Assembly: GCF_963378105.1 (NCBI RefSeq)
Contig: NZ_OY726398.1
Span: 868,001 to 932,000 of the forward strand
Reading direction: 5' to 3'
Length of the DNA: 64,000 nucleotides
From: Mycolicibacter sp. MU0102
Lineage (GTDB): Bacteria > Actinomycetota > Actinomycetes > Mycobacteriales > Mycobacteriaceae
Shown one piece after another: positions 41,734-51,289 of the stretch. The translations under genes were made by a program, and so were the position numbers. The notes below the pieces were generated by a model that was not told the origin of the DNA, searched no databases, and worked only from the letters and a program-made list of their open reading frames with translations. How positions within the stretch are numbered: the stretch's first letter is position 1; each line of letters starts with the position of its first letter.

Positions 41734-44700
41734 GTGACCGAAGCCCGCTGTCAGACCACAGGATTGGTTGCTGCCGAATTGATTCCGACATCATTGCTGC
41801 TGCGTCCGGCCACCCTGGGAATCCGTGCGGCCTCGGCCGTCGTCGGCGCGGCCGCCCGTGGTGCATCGGCTACCACCGAGGCGGTGGGGGCCATCACCTC
41901 GGCTGGACTGCAGGTCGCCGCGCTGCCGATTCGCGAAGCCAGTCGGGTGCTGTCCGGCGAGTCCACCACGGCGACGCTGACGCGCAGGTGCTGGCGCGGG
42001 GAGAACCGCGCTTGGATCGAGGTCCGTGGTCTGAGTGAATCTCCCGAACTCGGCCAGCGGGTGCTCGACGCTCTCCTCGCTGAAGCCGGTGTGGTGTCGG
42101 CGCGGCTGAACCGCCCGCTGTCTCGGGTCGTGGTGGAACTGGCGGCCGAGGGCGAGCAGGTTTCACTGAATGACCTGTGCCGCCTGATCTCCGGGGTCGA
42201 ACGCGGCTACCGTCGCTCCGAAGGCGGTGCAGCTCCGGTCGGTGCCGAACCGGCTACCGTCCTGCCCGGCGACGGGTTGTTGCTGATGGCGAGGGGCGTG
42301 ATGGTCGGCGTCAACGCCGCCGGGCTGGCCATCGCGGTCGCCGGGCGCGCGTTGCGGCTGCCACAGGCACCGATCACCGTCGACGCCGTCGCGGCGCTGG
42401 CGAACTACCAGCCGTGGCTGCGCAGCCAACTCGCCGACCGAATCGGCCGGGGCCCTGCCGACACGGTGCTGTCGTTGATCTCCACCGGAGCGCGCATCGC
42501 CACCCTCTCGCCGGCCACGCTGGCGGTGGACCTGGCGTTGCAGGGAGTCAAGGCCGCCGAATCTGCCGCCGCGGCGCAGGCCTGGATCCGCCACGAACCG
42601 CACCTGGCCCGGCACGCCGATCAGGCGCAGGTACACGTGTCATCACGGCCGGTGCCCCTACCGGAGGGCGCGGTCGACCGGCACGGCCGGCGGGCGGGCT
42701 ACGTCCAGCTGTTCGGGGCCGGCCTGGTAGGAGTGCTCACCCGCAACGTCACCACAGCCGCCACCGCAGCCGTGGTCGCCGGCCCGAAAGCCATGCGCAC
42801 CACCACCGAATCGTTCGCGGCCACCCTGAGCCGGTCACTGGTCGAACAGCACTCGGCGCTGCCGCTGCGCCCCGAAGGCGTGCGCCGCCTCGATCGCGTC
42901 GACTCCGTGCTCATCGATCCGCGACTGCTCTGCACCGCGGACGTGCGCCACCCGCTGGCCACTGCACTGCTGGCCGAGGCGCGGGCGTCCGGCGCCGAAC
43001 TGGTCACCCTCGACGTCGAGGCCCTGGGTGAACTGCGCCCCGCGTTCGACGAACTGGCGCCAGTGGCTATCGCCGCCGATGACGAACAACTCGACGAGGC
43101 GCTGGCCGCCGCACTGGCGGAACGTCAGCAAGACGGCCGCACCGTTGCGGTGCTGACGTCGACCGGCGCGCAGGCACTCGCCGGCGCCGATGTGGGCCTG
43201 GGGATCCTGCCCGACGACGCGGAGGCGCCGCCGCCGTGGGAAGCGGATCTGCTGCTGGCCGACCTGGCCGGCGCCTGGCGGGTGCTGCACGCGATACCGG
43301 CGGCGCGCGCGGCCGCCCAGCGCGGCATCTCGCTGTCCACCGGGGCATCGACGATCGGCGCGCTGCTGATGGTTCCCGGAGTGCGCACCGGCCGGCGCAG
43401 AGGAGGCCCCGGGCCGGTCACCGCTGGGGCGGCCACCGGATTGCTCTCGGGATACCTGCTGGCTCGCCAGGTGGCGCGGACGCCGGCGCCACGACCCGCA
43501 CCGTCTTACGAGTGGCACGCGATGTCGCTCGACGAGGTCCGCGCGATCCTGCCGGTCCCCGACGTCGCCTGTACCGCTGCCGAACTCGACACCGCACCGC
43601 CGCACATGGCGTGGCAGTTCATCAAGGCGGTGCGCGCCGAACTGTCGGATCCGCTGATGCCGGTGCTGGCGCTCAGTTCGGTGGCCACCGCAATGCTGGG
43701 CTCGCCGGTGGACGCGATGATGGTCAGCACGGTGCTGATCGGCAACTGCATGCTCGCGGCAGCCCAGCAGTTGCAGGCCGAGAACCGGCTGAACCGGCTG
43801 CTGGCCCAACAGACCCCACCGGCGCGCACCGTCGAGCCGGGCACCGACCGCTACGCCGAGATCGTCGCGGACCGCCTGATCCCCGGCACCGTGATCGAGG
43901 TCCGCAGCAACGAGGTCGTACCCGCCGATGCGCGGCTGATCGAGGCCGCCGATCTCGAGGTCGATGAATCCTCGCTCACCGGCGAGTCACTGTCGGTGGA
44001 CAAGCAGACCGCGGCTGTGCTGCCCGGTGCTGAACTCGCCGAACGGCGCTGCATGCTCTACGCCGGTACGACGGTGATCGCCGGCACCGCACTGGCCGTG
44101 GTGACCGCCGTCGGCGCCGACACCCAGGCTCGTCGTGCCTCCGAGCTGGCCGCCGGGGATCTGCCGGTGGTCGGCCTGCAGCACCAGCTCAGCCAGCTGA
44201 TGAGTCGCGCGTTCCCGGCCAGTGCCGGCGGCGGGCTGATGGTCGGCCTGCTGGGGATGCTGCGCGGCGGTGGACTGCGGCTGGCCCTGGGCAACGCGAT
44301 CGCGGTCGCGGTGGCGGCGGTGCCCGAGGGCATGCCGCTGATGGCGACCCTGGCCCAACATGCCTCGGCCCAGCGCCTGACCGATTCCGGTGCGCTGGTC
44401 CGCATTCCCCGCTCGGTGGAGGCCCTGGGCCGGGTCGAGGTGGTCTGCTTCGACAAGACCGGCACGCTGAGTGAGAACCGGCTGCGGGTCACCCGGGTGT
44501 ACCCGGTCGCGGGTTACAGCGACGACGACGTGCTGCGGTCCGCGGCCAACGCCGCGCCCGCACCCGAGGGCGACCCCCACGCGCATGCCACCGATCAGGC
44601 CGTTACCGAGGCGGCTGTGGGGATCTCCGACGGCGGCGCACCCCTGTGGACCATCACGGACGCGCACCTGCCGTTCCGCTCCGGCCGGGCGTTCTCGGCA

Positions 44701-46110
44701 TCGGTGTTGGGCAAGGAACTGATGATCAAGGGGGCCCCGGAAGTGGTGCTGGCCGCCTGCGCCGGCCTCGGTCCGGACAGCGACGCGCCGGTCGCCGAAC
44801 TGGCGGCCGGTGGGCTGCGAGTGATCGCGGTGGCGCAGCGTCGACTCACCGCCGCACAGGTGAAGTCCCTGGCCGGCGACCCCGATGCCCTCGCCGGGTT
44901 GTGCCAGGCCGGGCTGACACTCACCGGTTTCCTCGGTATCTCCGACACCCCCCGCGCCGAAGCACCGCAACTGCTCGCCGACCTGGCGGACCGGGGCGTC
45001 GGCATCCGGCTGATCACCGGTGATCACCCCGTCACCGCCACCGCGATCGCCGCGGAACTGGGGGTGCCGGTCACCGCCGATCAGGTCATCACCGGCGCGG
45101 AGTGGAATGCGCTGTCGCGCAAGGACCAGGAACAAGCGGTCGGAGAGCGGGTGATCTTCGCCCGGATGTCCCCGGAGAACAAGGTGCAGGTCGTGCAGAC
45201 CCTCGAACGCAGCGGACGGGTCTGCGCCATGGTCGGCGACGGCGCCAACGACGCGGCGGCGATCCGGGCCGCCAGCGTGGGCCTTGGTGTAGTCGCGCGC
45301 GGCAGCGACTCGGCGCACCTCACCGCCGACATCGTGTTGACCGACGGGCGCATCGGTGCCCTGGTGGATGCCATCGACGAGGGCCAGCGACTGTGGCGCG
45401 GCGTGCAGTTGGCGGTGACCGGCTTGCTCGGCGGCAACGTCGGCGAGGTGATCTTCGGTGTCGTGGGCACCGCGCTGTCGGGGACATCGCCGCTGAACAA
45501 TCGCCAGCTGCTGCTGATGAACATGCTGACCGACGCGCTGCCGGCCACCGCGGTCGCGGTGAGCACCCCCGCCGGCTCCTCGCATCGGGTCGTGCACGGC
45601 ATCGACGAACGCAGCCTGATGCGCGCCGTCGCGGTCCGCGGGGCGATCACCGGGGCCGCGGCCAGCGCTGCGTGGGGGATGGCTCGCCTTTCTGTTGTAC
45701 CGGGCGCTCCCCAACGCGCCGCCACCGTCGCGCTGATCACGCTGGTCACCACGGAGCTGGCCCAGACCCTGGTCGACTCCCACGCGCCGTTGGTGTTGCT
45801 CACCGCCGCCGGTTCGTTCGCGGCGTTCGCGGCGATGATCAGCCTTCCCGGAGTCAGCCAGTTGCTGGGTTGCGTCCCGGTGGGACCGCTGGGCTGGGCG
45901 CAGGCTCTGGGAGCCACCGGCGCCGCCGTCCTGGGGATCGCCGCGGCTCCGCACGTGCTGCCGGCCCGGCTGCGCGAGCCATCGGATACCAGCACCGAGA
46001 GCGCGTCGGGCCCGCTGGCCACCGTGGCTGTGCTGCGGCCGGCAGACGCCGAGGTCGCCGAGGTGGCGACCGTGGGTGGGTCTACCGTGAGGGTCAGCCG
46101 TACCAACTGA
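41734..46110 (+). CDS. ctpI: Large CtpI-like P-type ATPase
   Basis: About 1458 aa, far longer than ordinary P-type pumps; M. tuberculosis CtpI (Rv0107c) is similarly large. GTG 41734 is a tentative start. Residues 1 to about 700 include a degenerate HMA-like fold (WIEVRGLSESPELGQRVLDALL) and helices. Pump motifs follow: TGESLS, CFDKTGTLSENRL with phosphorylated Asp, and GDGANDAAAIRAAS, then C-terminal helices. The membrane motif near VPEGMP (about 870) is of the non-CPC type. Metal unknown. In M. tuberculosis CtpI also lies next to Rv0106. Confidence 0.83.
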   Translation: MTEARCQTTGLVAAELIPTSLLLRPATLGIRAASAVVGAAARGASATTEAVGAITSAGLQVAALPIREASRVLSGESTTATLTRRCWRGENRAWIEVRGLSESPELGQRVLDALLAEAGVVSARLNRPLSRVVVELAAEGEQVSLNDLCRLISGVERGYRRSEGGAAPVGAEPATVLPGDGLLLMARGVMVGVNAAGLAIAVAGRALRLPQAPITVDAVAALANYQPWLRSQLADRIGRGPADTVLSLISTGARIATLSPATLAVDLALQGVKAAESAAAAQAWIRHEPHLARHADQAQVHVSSRPVPLPEGAVDRHGRRAGYVQLFGAGLVGVLTRNVTTAATAAVVAGPKAMRTTTESFAATLSRSLVEQHSALPLRPEGVRRLDRVDSVLIDPRLLCTADVRHPLATALLAEARASGAELVTLDVEALGELRPAFDELAPVAIAADDEQLDEALAAALAERQQDGRTVAVLTSTGAQALAGADVGLGILPDDAEAPPPWEADLLLADLAGAWRVLHAIPAARAAAQRGISLSTGASTIGALLMVPGVRTGRRRGGPGPVTAGAATGLLSGYLLARQVARTPAPRPAPSYEWHAMSLDEVRAILPVPDVACTAAELDTAPPHMAWQFIKAVRAELSDPLMPVLALSSVATAMLGSPVDAMMVSTVLIGNCMLAAAQQLQAENRLNRLLAQQTPPARTVEPGTDRYAEIVADRLIPGTVIEVRSNEVVPADARLIEAADLEVDESSLTGESLSVDKQTAAVLPGAELAERRCMLYAGTTVIAGTALAVVTAVGADTQARRASELAAGDLPVVGLQHQLSQLMSRAFPASAGGGLMVGLLGMLRGGGLRLALGNAIAVAVAAVPEGMPLMATLAQHASAQRLTDSGALVRIPRSVEALGRVEVVCFDKTGTLSENRLRVTRVYPVAGYSDDDVLRSAANAAPAPEGDPHAHATDQAVTEAAVGISDGGAPLWTITDAHLPFRSGRAFSASVLGKELMIKGAPEVVLAACAGLGPDSDAPVAELAAGGLRVIAVAQRRLTAAQVKSLAGDPDALAGLCQAGLTLTGFLGISDTPRAEAPQLLADLADRGVGIRLITGDHPVTATAIAAELGVPVTADQVITGAEWNALSRKDQEQAVGERVIFARMSPENKVQVVQTLERSGRVCAMVGDGANDAAAIRAASVGLGVVARGSDSAHLTADIVLTDGRIGALVDAIDEGQRLWRGVQLAVTGLLGGNVGEVIFGVVGTALSGTSPLNNRQLLLMNMLTDALPATAVAVSTPAGSSHRVVHGIDERSLMRAVAVRGAITGAAASAAWGMARLSVVPGAPQRAATVALITLVTTELAQTLVDSHAPLVLLTAAGSFAAFAAMISLPGVSQLLGCVPVGPLGWAQALGATGAAVLGIAAAPHVLPARLREPSDTSTESASGPLATVAVLRPADAEVAEVATVGGSTVRVSRTN

Positions 46111-46126
46111 CCAGCGGAGGCGTGGC

Positions 46127-46582
46127 ATGCACCCATTCCGGCAAGCCGTCGAGGCCCGTGACGCCGCGGCCATCGAGGCGCTGCTGTCCGACGATGTCGT
46201 GTTCACCAGCCCGGTGGCATTCAAGCCCTACCCGGGTAAGCCGGTCACCGCGGCGATCCTGCGCGCGGTGATGCGGGTTTTTGAAGACTTCCACTACGTG
46301 CGCGAGATCGCTGACCCGGGAGGGCGTGACCACGCCCTGATCTTCGAAGCGTCCGTCGACGGCAAACGGCTCACCGGATGCGACTTCCTGCATTTCGACG
46401 AGGACGGCAAGATCGACGACTTCGTCGTGATGGTCCGCCCGCTGTCGGCTGCCACCGCGCTGGCCGAAGCCATGGCGGAGCAGTTCGAGCAGATCACCCG
46501 TGAGGCCGCCGCGCACGGCGGTTCAGCGAGGCTCGACGGAGGAGAGGCGAAGCTGGGACCGCCGCATGCGCACGGCGGGTGA
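46127..46582 (+). CDS. SnoaL/NTF2-like protein
   Basis: 151 aa. The NTF2-like cone fold is suggested by FRQAVEARDAAAIEALLSDDVVFTSP at the start and FDEDGKIDDFVVMVRPLSA near the end. Members bind small ligands or act as lyases/isomerases. No catalytic pair can be fixed. The ribosome site GCGGAGG (46113-46119) is good. The C-terminus is Gly/Ala/His-rich and tightly spaced from the fluoride exporter, so it may be the first gene of that operon. Confidence 0.72.
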   Translation: MHPFRQAVEARDAAAIEALLSDDVVFTSPVAFKPYPGKPVTAAILRAVMRVFEDFHYVREIADPGGRDHALIFEASVDGKRLTGCDFLHFDEDGKIDDFVVMVRPLSAATALAEAMAEQFEQITREAAAHGGSARLDGGEAKLGPPHAHGG

Positions 46583-46595
46583 GCGGAGCTCGACG

Positions 46596-46997
46596 GTGCG
46601 TGATCAGATGCCGGTAGTCGCGGCCGTCGCCGTAGGCGGCGCCATCGGCGCCTGCGCGCGCTACGCCGTCGCGCTGGCACTGCCGACCCCGGCCGGTGGA
46701 TTTCCTTGGGCCACACTGGTTACCAACGTGAGCGGGTGTGCGCTGATGGGGATGCTGATGGTGGCGATCACCGAGCTGTGGGTCGGGCATCGACTGCTGC
46801 GTCCGCTGTTGGGCACCGGCGTGCTCGGCGGTTACACCACGTTTTCCACCTTCGCCGGCGACGTCGACACCCTCGTTGCCGCCGGACGGCCGGTCCCGGC
46901 TTTGGTCTACCTGCTCACCACACCGGTGGCAGTGTTGATCGCGACCTGGACCGCCGCCAGCCTCACCCGCCGTCTGGTCATCAGGAGGACAGCATGA
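46596..46997 (+). CDS. crcB1: CrcB/Fluc fluoride exporter, first half
   Basis: About 133 aa from GTG 46596 (GGAG 7 nt upstream); the frame is open further upstream but without a better site. Four membrane helices carry GGAIGACARY, ATLVTNVSG and GVLGGYTTFSTF, the central Na+/fluoride pore signature (GGYTTFSTF) of Fluc channels. The protein expels fluoride as a dimer. Two different CrcB proteins here probably form a heterodimer. Stop and next start overlap (ATGA). Confidence 0.9.
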   Translation: MRDQMPVVAAVAVGGAIGACARYAVALALPTPAGGFPWATLVTNVSGCALMGMLMVAITELWVGHRLLRPLLGTGVLGGYTTFSTFAGDVDTLVAAGRPVPALVYLLTTPVAVLIATWTAASLTRRLVIRRTA

Positions 46998-47344
46998 GCG
47001 AGCTCACCGGACGCGCATTGCGCCTGACGGTATTCCTCGGAGAGAGCGACACCTGGCATCACAAGCCGGTGTACAGCGAGATCGTGCACCGGGCACGGCG
47101 AGCCGGACTGGCCGGCGCGTCGGTGTTCCGTGGCATCGAGGGCTACGGAGCGTCCTCGGCCATCCACACCACCCGGCTGTTGTCGATGTCGGAGGACCTG
47201 CCGGTCTCGGTCATCATCGTCGACGCCCCCGAGCGGGTCCGTGCCTTCCTGCCGCAGCTGGACGAGCTGGTCACCGAGGGCCTGATCCTGCTGGATGAAG
47301 TCGAGGTCGTCCGGCACATCGGGCGAAGCCCCGCCGGCCAGTGA
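46994..47344 (+). CDS. DUF190 protein between the CrcB genes
   Basis: 116 aa. DUF190 pattern: LRLTVFLGESDTWHHKPVYSEIVHRARRAGLAGASVFRGIEGYG. The fold resembles PII-type signalling proteins and members often neighbour CrcB. It may gate or sense fluoride or nucleotides for the exporter; this is inference. AGGAGG (46983-46988) lies 5 nt upstream. It overlaps the genes on both sides by 4 bp, so the three proteins are translated together. Confidence 0.85.
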   Translation: MSELTGRALRLTVFLGESDTWHHKPVYSEIVHRARRAGLAGASVFRGIEGYGASSAIHTTRLLSMSEDLPVSVIIVDAPERVRAFLPQLDELVTEGLILLDEVEVVRHIGRSPAGQ

Positions 47345-47709
47345 CCTGGCTGCTGGTCATCGCCGGCGCGGCGGTGGGGGCGCCGCTGCGCTACCTGACG
47401 GACCGATTTGTTCAAGCCCGCCACGATTCCGCCTTCCCGTGGGGAACGCTGGCCGCCAACGTGCTCGGCAGCCTGGTCCTGGGTGCGCTCACCGGCGCCG
47501 CCAGCGCCGCCGACCCACGGTTGCACCTGTTGATCGGCACCGGTCTATGCGGAGCGCTGACCACCTATTCGACCTTTTCCTACGAGACACTGCAGCTGGC
47601 CGGTGTTGGTGCGCGACTGTACGCGCTGGCCAACCTGGTGCTCACCTTGATCTGCGGGCTGAGCGCCTATTACGTCGGCAATGTCGTGGCACAAGCGATT
47701 TGGGTCTGA
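47341..47709 (+). CDS. crcB2: CrcB/Fluc fluoride exporter, second half
   Basis: 122 aa, four helices, with LAANVLGSLVLG and GALTTYSTFSYE, the pore signature of Fluc proteins. GTG 47341 overlaps the DUF190 stop. With the first CrcB it likely makes an asymmetric dimer, as known where two crcB genes are paired. Confidence 0.9.
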   Translation: MTWLLVIAGAAVGAPLRYLTDRFVQARHDSAFPWGTLAANVLGSLVLGALTGAASAADPRLHLLIGTGLCGALTTYSTFSYETLQLAGVGARLYALANLVLTLICGLSAYYVGNVVAQAIWV

Positions 47710-47814
47710 CGATCCGCGGGTTAGGCGACGCTGCCCACCTGCTTCCAGCTTGAGGTGCCACAATCGAGCCCGACAGTGTCCCGTGGCGTGCGCCCAGTCC
47801 TTCCAGGAGTAGTC

Positions 47815-49026
47815 ATGTCGTTCTCGGTAGAGCTCAGCGATGACGTGATCGAGGTGCGGGACTGGGTCCACCAGTTCGCCGCTGAGGTCGTCCGCCCGGC
47901 CGCCGCCGAATGGGATGAGCGCGAAGAGACGCCGTGGCCGGTCATCCAGGAGGCGGCCAAGATCGGCCTGTACTCGCCGGAACTGTTCGCCACCCAGGCC
48001 GCCGAACCGAGCGGAATCGGCATGCTGACGGTGTTCGAGGAGCTGTTCTGGGGCGACGCCGGCATCGCCCTGTCGATTCTGGGCACCGGACTTGCCGCCG
48101 CAGCCCTGGCGGGCAACGGAACTCCCGAACAGCTGGGCCAATGGCTGCCGGAGATGTTCGGCACCGCTGATGACCCCAAGCTCGCGGCGTTCTGCTCCTC
48201 GGAACCCGACGCCGGTTCCGACGTCGGTGCGATCCGGACCCGTGCCCGCTTCGACGAGGCGACCCGCGAATGGGTGCTCAACGGCACCAAGACCTGGGCC
48301 ACCAACGGAGGCATCGCCAACGTGCACATCGTGGTCGCCTCGGTCTATCCCGAACTCGGTTCGCGCGGACAGACCAGCTTCGTGATCCCGCCCGGCACTC
48401 CGGGCCTGGCGCAGGGTCAGAAGTTCAAGAAGCATGGCATCCGGGCCTCGCACACCGCCGAGATCGTGCTCGACAACGTACGGTTGCCCGAGGAGATGAT
48501 CCTCGGTGGCCGGGAGAAATTCGAGGAGCGCGTCGCCCGGGTCAAGTCCGGTGCGTCGGCCGGGGGACAGGCCGCGATGAAGACCTTCGAACGGACCCGC
48601 CCGACCGTCGGCGCGATGGCGGTCGGCGTGGCCCGCGCCGCCTACGAGTACGCCCTCGAATACGCCTGCCAGCGTGAGCAGTTCGGTCGCAAGATCGGCG
48701 AGTTCCAGGCGGTGGCGTTCAAGCTGGCGGACATGAAGAGCCGCATCGACGCCGCCCGGCTCATGGTGTGGCGCGCGGGCTGGATGGGACGCAACAACAA
48801 GGCCTTCGACAACGCCGAGGGCTCGATGGCCAAGCTGTTCGCCAGCGAGACCGCCGTCTACGTCACCGACGAGGCGATCCAGATTCTCGGCGGCAACGGC
48901 TACACCCGCGACTACCCGGTCGAGCGAATGCACCGCGACGCGAAGATCTTCACCATCTTCGAGGGCACTAGTGAGATCCAGCGGCTGGTCATCGCCCGGG
49001 CGCTGACGGGGTTGCCGCTGCGCTGA
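47815..49026 (+). CDS. Acyl-CoA dehydrogenase
   Basis: 403 aa from ATG 47815 (CAGGAG about 8 nt upstream). Acyl-CoA dehydrogenase fold: FCSSEPDAGSDVGAIRT (FAD/substrate loop), REQFGRKIGEFQAVAFKLADM and the C-terminal QILGGNGYTRDYPVERMHRDAKIFTIFEGTSEIQRLVIAR with the catalytic region. It oxidises acyl-CoA to enoyl-CoA, passing electrons to ETF. Chain length unknown. It is separate from the fluoride operon by about 105 bp. Confidence 0.92.
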   Translation: MSFSVELSDDVIEVRDWVHQFAAEVVRPAAAEWDEREETPWPVIQEAAKIGLYSPELFATQAAEPSGIGMLTVFEELFWGDAGIALSILGTGLAAAALAGNGTPEQLGQWLPEMFGTADDPKLAAFCSSEPDAGSDVGAIRTRARFDEATREWVLNGTKTWATNGGIANVHIVVASVYPELGSRGQTSFVIPPGTPGLAQGQKFKKHGIRASHTAEIVLDNVRLPEEMILGGREKFEERVARVKSGASAGGQAAMKTFERTRPTVGAMAVGVARAAYEYALEYACQREQFGRKIGEFQAVAFKLADMKSRIDAARLMVWRAGWMGRNNKAFDNAEGSMAKLFASETAVYVTDEAIQILGGNGYTRDYPVERMHRDAKIFTIFEGTSEIQRLVIARALTGLPLR

Positions 49027-49039
49027 GCAGCGCGGCCGG

Positions 49040-50677
49040 CTACTTCGCGATCGTTGCGCGCAGTGGTCCGCCCACGCTGTTGAACAGCAGGTCCCCGTTG
49101 GGCAGTCCCTCGATCAGGGCGTAGGCGCCGTTGCCCAGATTCGACTGGCCGAAGATGGTGCGGTGCACCGTCTCCCCGGTCTGCCAATTCAGCCCGGTCA
49201 CCTCCCAGCCGTCGGTCTTGGTGTAGCCGTTGAGGAAGACGATCCCCGACGTCGTGGATACCGCCGGCACCATGGAGGTGGACACCACGTCGCCGCGCGT
49301 CCAGGCTGACGTCCACCGGTGGGCGGCGGGATCCCATTCGAAGCGCTGCACGCCGTGCGGGGGCGGAGACACGGGGCCGTTGGCCAGCACATCGACCAGC
49401 CGGTCCGGTGTACCTCCTGCACCGATGTTGTTGACCACGAACGCGCCGCGCCCGCTGACCACCACGGATTGTTCGCTTTGAATGAACTCCGGGAGCGGAT
49501 CCGGTAGACCGGCGGTCACGTCGATCTGATCGGCGATCCGGTTCGACTTCGTGCCGGGCTTCTGCTGGAAGCCCTCCGGAATCGTGTTGCGCCAGAACGC
49601 CACCAGCTTCATGTGATCGGAGCCGTCGGTGATCACGACCAGCTCGTCGTCATCCTTGGTGTAACCCATCAACGTCGGTGTCGAGCCGGTTCCGGAGCCG
49701 AATTTGATGGTCGGGGGTTGGCGCCCGGTGTCGTAGGCCGACCACCATGCGCCGTCCGCCTCGTCCTGCGACAGCTGGGATCCGGTCCAGACGATCTTGC
49801 GCATCAGCTTGTCGGAGGCGACGTAGATGCCGTTGTGCTCGTCGACCGCCATCGAATTCGAGACTGTCTCGCCATCACCGAACTTGATCTGCTGCAACGG
49901 TGCTGACAGATCTCGGTCGATCACCGACAATGATCCGGTGCTGAGCACCAGCAGGTGGCCGTCGTAAGTCATCGAGGTACCGACGATGTTCTCGGGGATG
50001 CCGAGGCTGGTGATGTTGCCCGTCAGGTATGGCTTGAAATCGATGCGCGAAGCGATGGTGATGCCGTCCTCGGGCCGCTCGGCGTTTTTCAGCGCGAACT
50101 TGATGATCTCCGATTGCTGCGTCACGTAGTAGACGAAGTTGTCGCGATCGACCAGGCTGTAGACGCCATTGGCGATCCGCTGCCAGTTCGCCCCGGCCCA
50201 ATGGTCGCCGATAGCGGCCTCGATTTGGCCGACTTCGGTGAACCGCTGGTTCAACACCGCGTCGAGCTGCTGCGTGGAAATCGGTTGCACCCCGGGAGCA
50301 TCCAGCGCGGCAACCTGCTTGAACCCGCCATTGGAGACGTCGACGTAGCGCACACCCGAGCTCGAGGACACCCACCGGTAGTTCGGATCGGTGGACGCCA
50401 GCGTGATGATGTTGACCGGGCCGCCGGGAACCCGGGCCAGCTGGGTCGGGTCGAGGTGGAAAGTGCCCCGCGGGATCGGATCGTCGAAGCTGTCCGACTG
50501 CGCGGAGTCGATGTGGGTGATGCCGTACTTTGCCGCCGACAGATACGGGTTGGCCGCTGATCCGGTGGGCGGTACCGCGGATTCCTTTCCCGACGGCATT
50601 AAACCAGAACCGCATCCGCTCAGCGCCATGAGCGCTGCCGCGGCCAACGCCGTGCGCGTCCGTGCTCGCTGCGCCAT
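49040..50677 (-). CDS. Secreted beta-propeller-like lipoprotein
   Basis: 545 aa. A lipoprotein signal ends in LSGC (Cys22). The rest is beta-rich with repeated blade-like patterns (GVYSLVDRDNFVYYV, LLVLSTGSLSVIDRD, GIYVASDKLMRKIVW, VVSGRGAFVVNN), suggesting a beta-propeller. There is no catalytic motif. It is probably anchored to the outer face of the membrane. Homologues in mycobacteria are hypothetical. Convergent with the acyl-CoA dehydrogenase, 13 bp apart. Confidence 0.75.
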   Translation of the reverse strand: MAQRARTRTALAAAALMALSGCGSGLMPSGKESAVPPTGSAANPYLSAAKYGITHIDSAQSDSFDDPIPRGTFHLDPTQLARVPGGPVNIITLASTDPNYRWVSSSSGVRYVDVSNGGFKQVAALDAPGVQPISTQQLDAVLNQRFTEVGQIEAAIGDHWAGANWQRIANGVYSLVDRDNFVYYVTQQSEIIKFALKNAERPEDGITIASRIDFKPYLTGNITSLGIPENIVGTSMTYDGHLLVLSTGSLSVIDRDLSAPLQQIKFGDGETVSNSMAVDEHNGIYVASDKLMRKIVWTGSQLSQDEADGAWWSAYDTGRQPPTIKFGSGTGSTPTLMGYTKDDDELVVITDGSDHMKLVAFWRNTIPEGFQQKPGTKSNRIADQIDVTAGLPDPLPEFIQSEQSVVVSGRGAFVVNNIGAGGTPDRLVDVLANGPVSPPPHGVQRFEWDPAAHRWTSAWTRGDVVSTSMVPAVSTTSGIVFLNGYTKTDGWEVTGLNWQTGETVHRTIFGQSNLGNGAYALIEGLPNGDLLFNSVGGPLRATIAK

Positions 50678-50731
50678 ACCAGCGGATGTTAATCCGCTAG
50701 CCGTGCCACGGATGCCAAACGCGGACCCCGG

Positions 50732-51238
50732 TCAGAAGGTGAACCGAGTGCAGTCGGTCGGGAACGCGAACCAGGCCAGTGCTCGCCGGGGGATGAGCAT
50801 GCGCAGTCCGCCGCCGTCCTGCCCCGACCACGCATCGGGGCCGGGAGCGTACTGGGGGTGGTATTTCTCAAACGCGGTCGCGAGCCGGGCGCCGAGGTCT
50901 TCCGGGTCTGCTGAGGTCGCGGTGGAGACGCCCTCGACGATCACCACCTGCGTGCCGCTTTCCAGCGTCAGGGTGCAGGCCGGATTGCCTTGGAGGTTGC
51001 GTGCGTGGCGGGTCGTTGGTGCGCCGTCGTAGTAGAACCGGCCGTCGAGCCACACCCCCCAACGCGGCACCGAGTGCGGGGTGCCGTCCGGGCGCACCGT
51101 GCTCAACCAGTAGTGCTGGGATGCGGTCAGTCGCTGTTCCACGTCTGACCAGCTCAACAAACCCTCTGCTGAACTTGGCAATCCGTAACCCTCGGGCAGG
51201 ATGGGACGTGTCGCAGCAGGGTCCGGTGTGGGTTCCAT
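50732..51238 (-). CDS. Pyridoxamine-5'-phosphate-oxidase-like protein
   Basis: 168 aa from ATG 51238. TAGCGT (51251-51246) is 7 nt upstream, a leaderless pattern that decides the start over 51268. Split-barrel flavin fold: HYWLSTVRPDGTPHSVPRWGVWLDGRFYYDGAPTTRHARNLQGNPACTLTLESG. In mycobacteria this family often binds F420 or heme rather than FMN. The substrate is unknown. Confidence 0.8.
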   Translation of the reverse strand: MEPTPDPAATRPILPEGYGLPSSAEGLLSWSDVEQRLTASQHYWLSTVRPDGTPHSVPRWGVWLDGRFYYDGAPTTRHARNLQGNPACTLTLESGTQVVIVEGVSTATSADPEDLGARLATAFEKYHPQYAPGPDAWSGQDGGGLRMLIPRRALAWFAFPTDCTRFTF

Positions 51239-51289
51239 GACCCGCACGCTAGCGCCGCCGTGCGACAACGGGGGCGATACCGTTACCGA

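Noticed and set aside
43987..46224. 745-codon minus-strand ORF opposite the P-type ATPase
   Set aside because: Lies fully antisense to the DKTGT-bearing pump; no recognisable motif.
46100..46595. Fluoride riboswitch before the CrcB operon
   Set aside because: The upstream stretch is coding (SnoaL-like) and I could not find the conserved crcB-motif pseudoknot elements.
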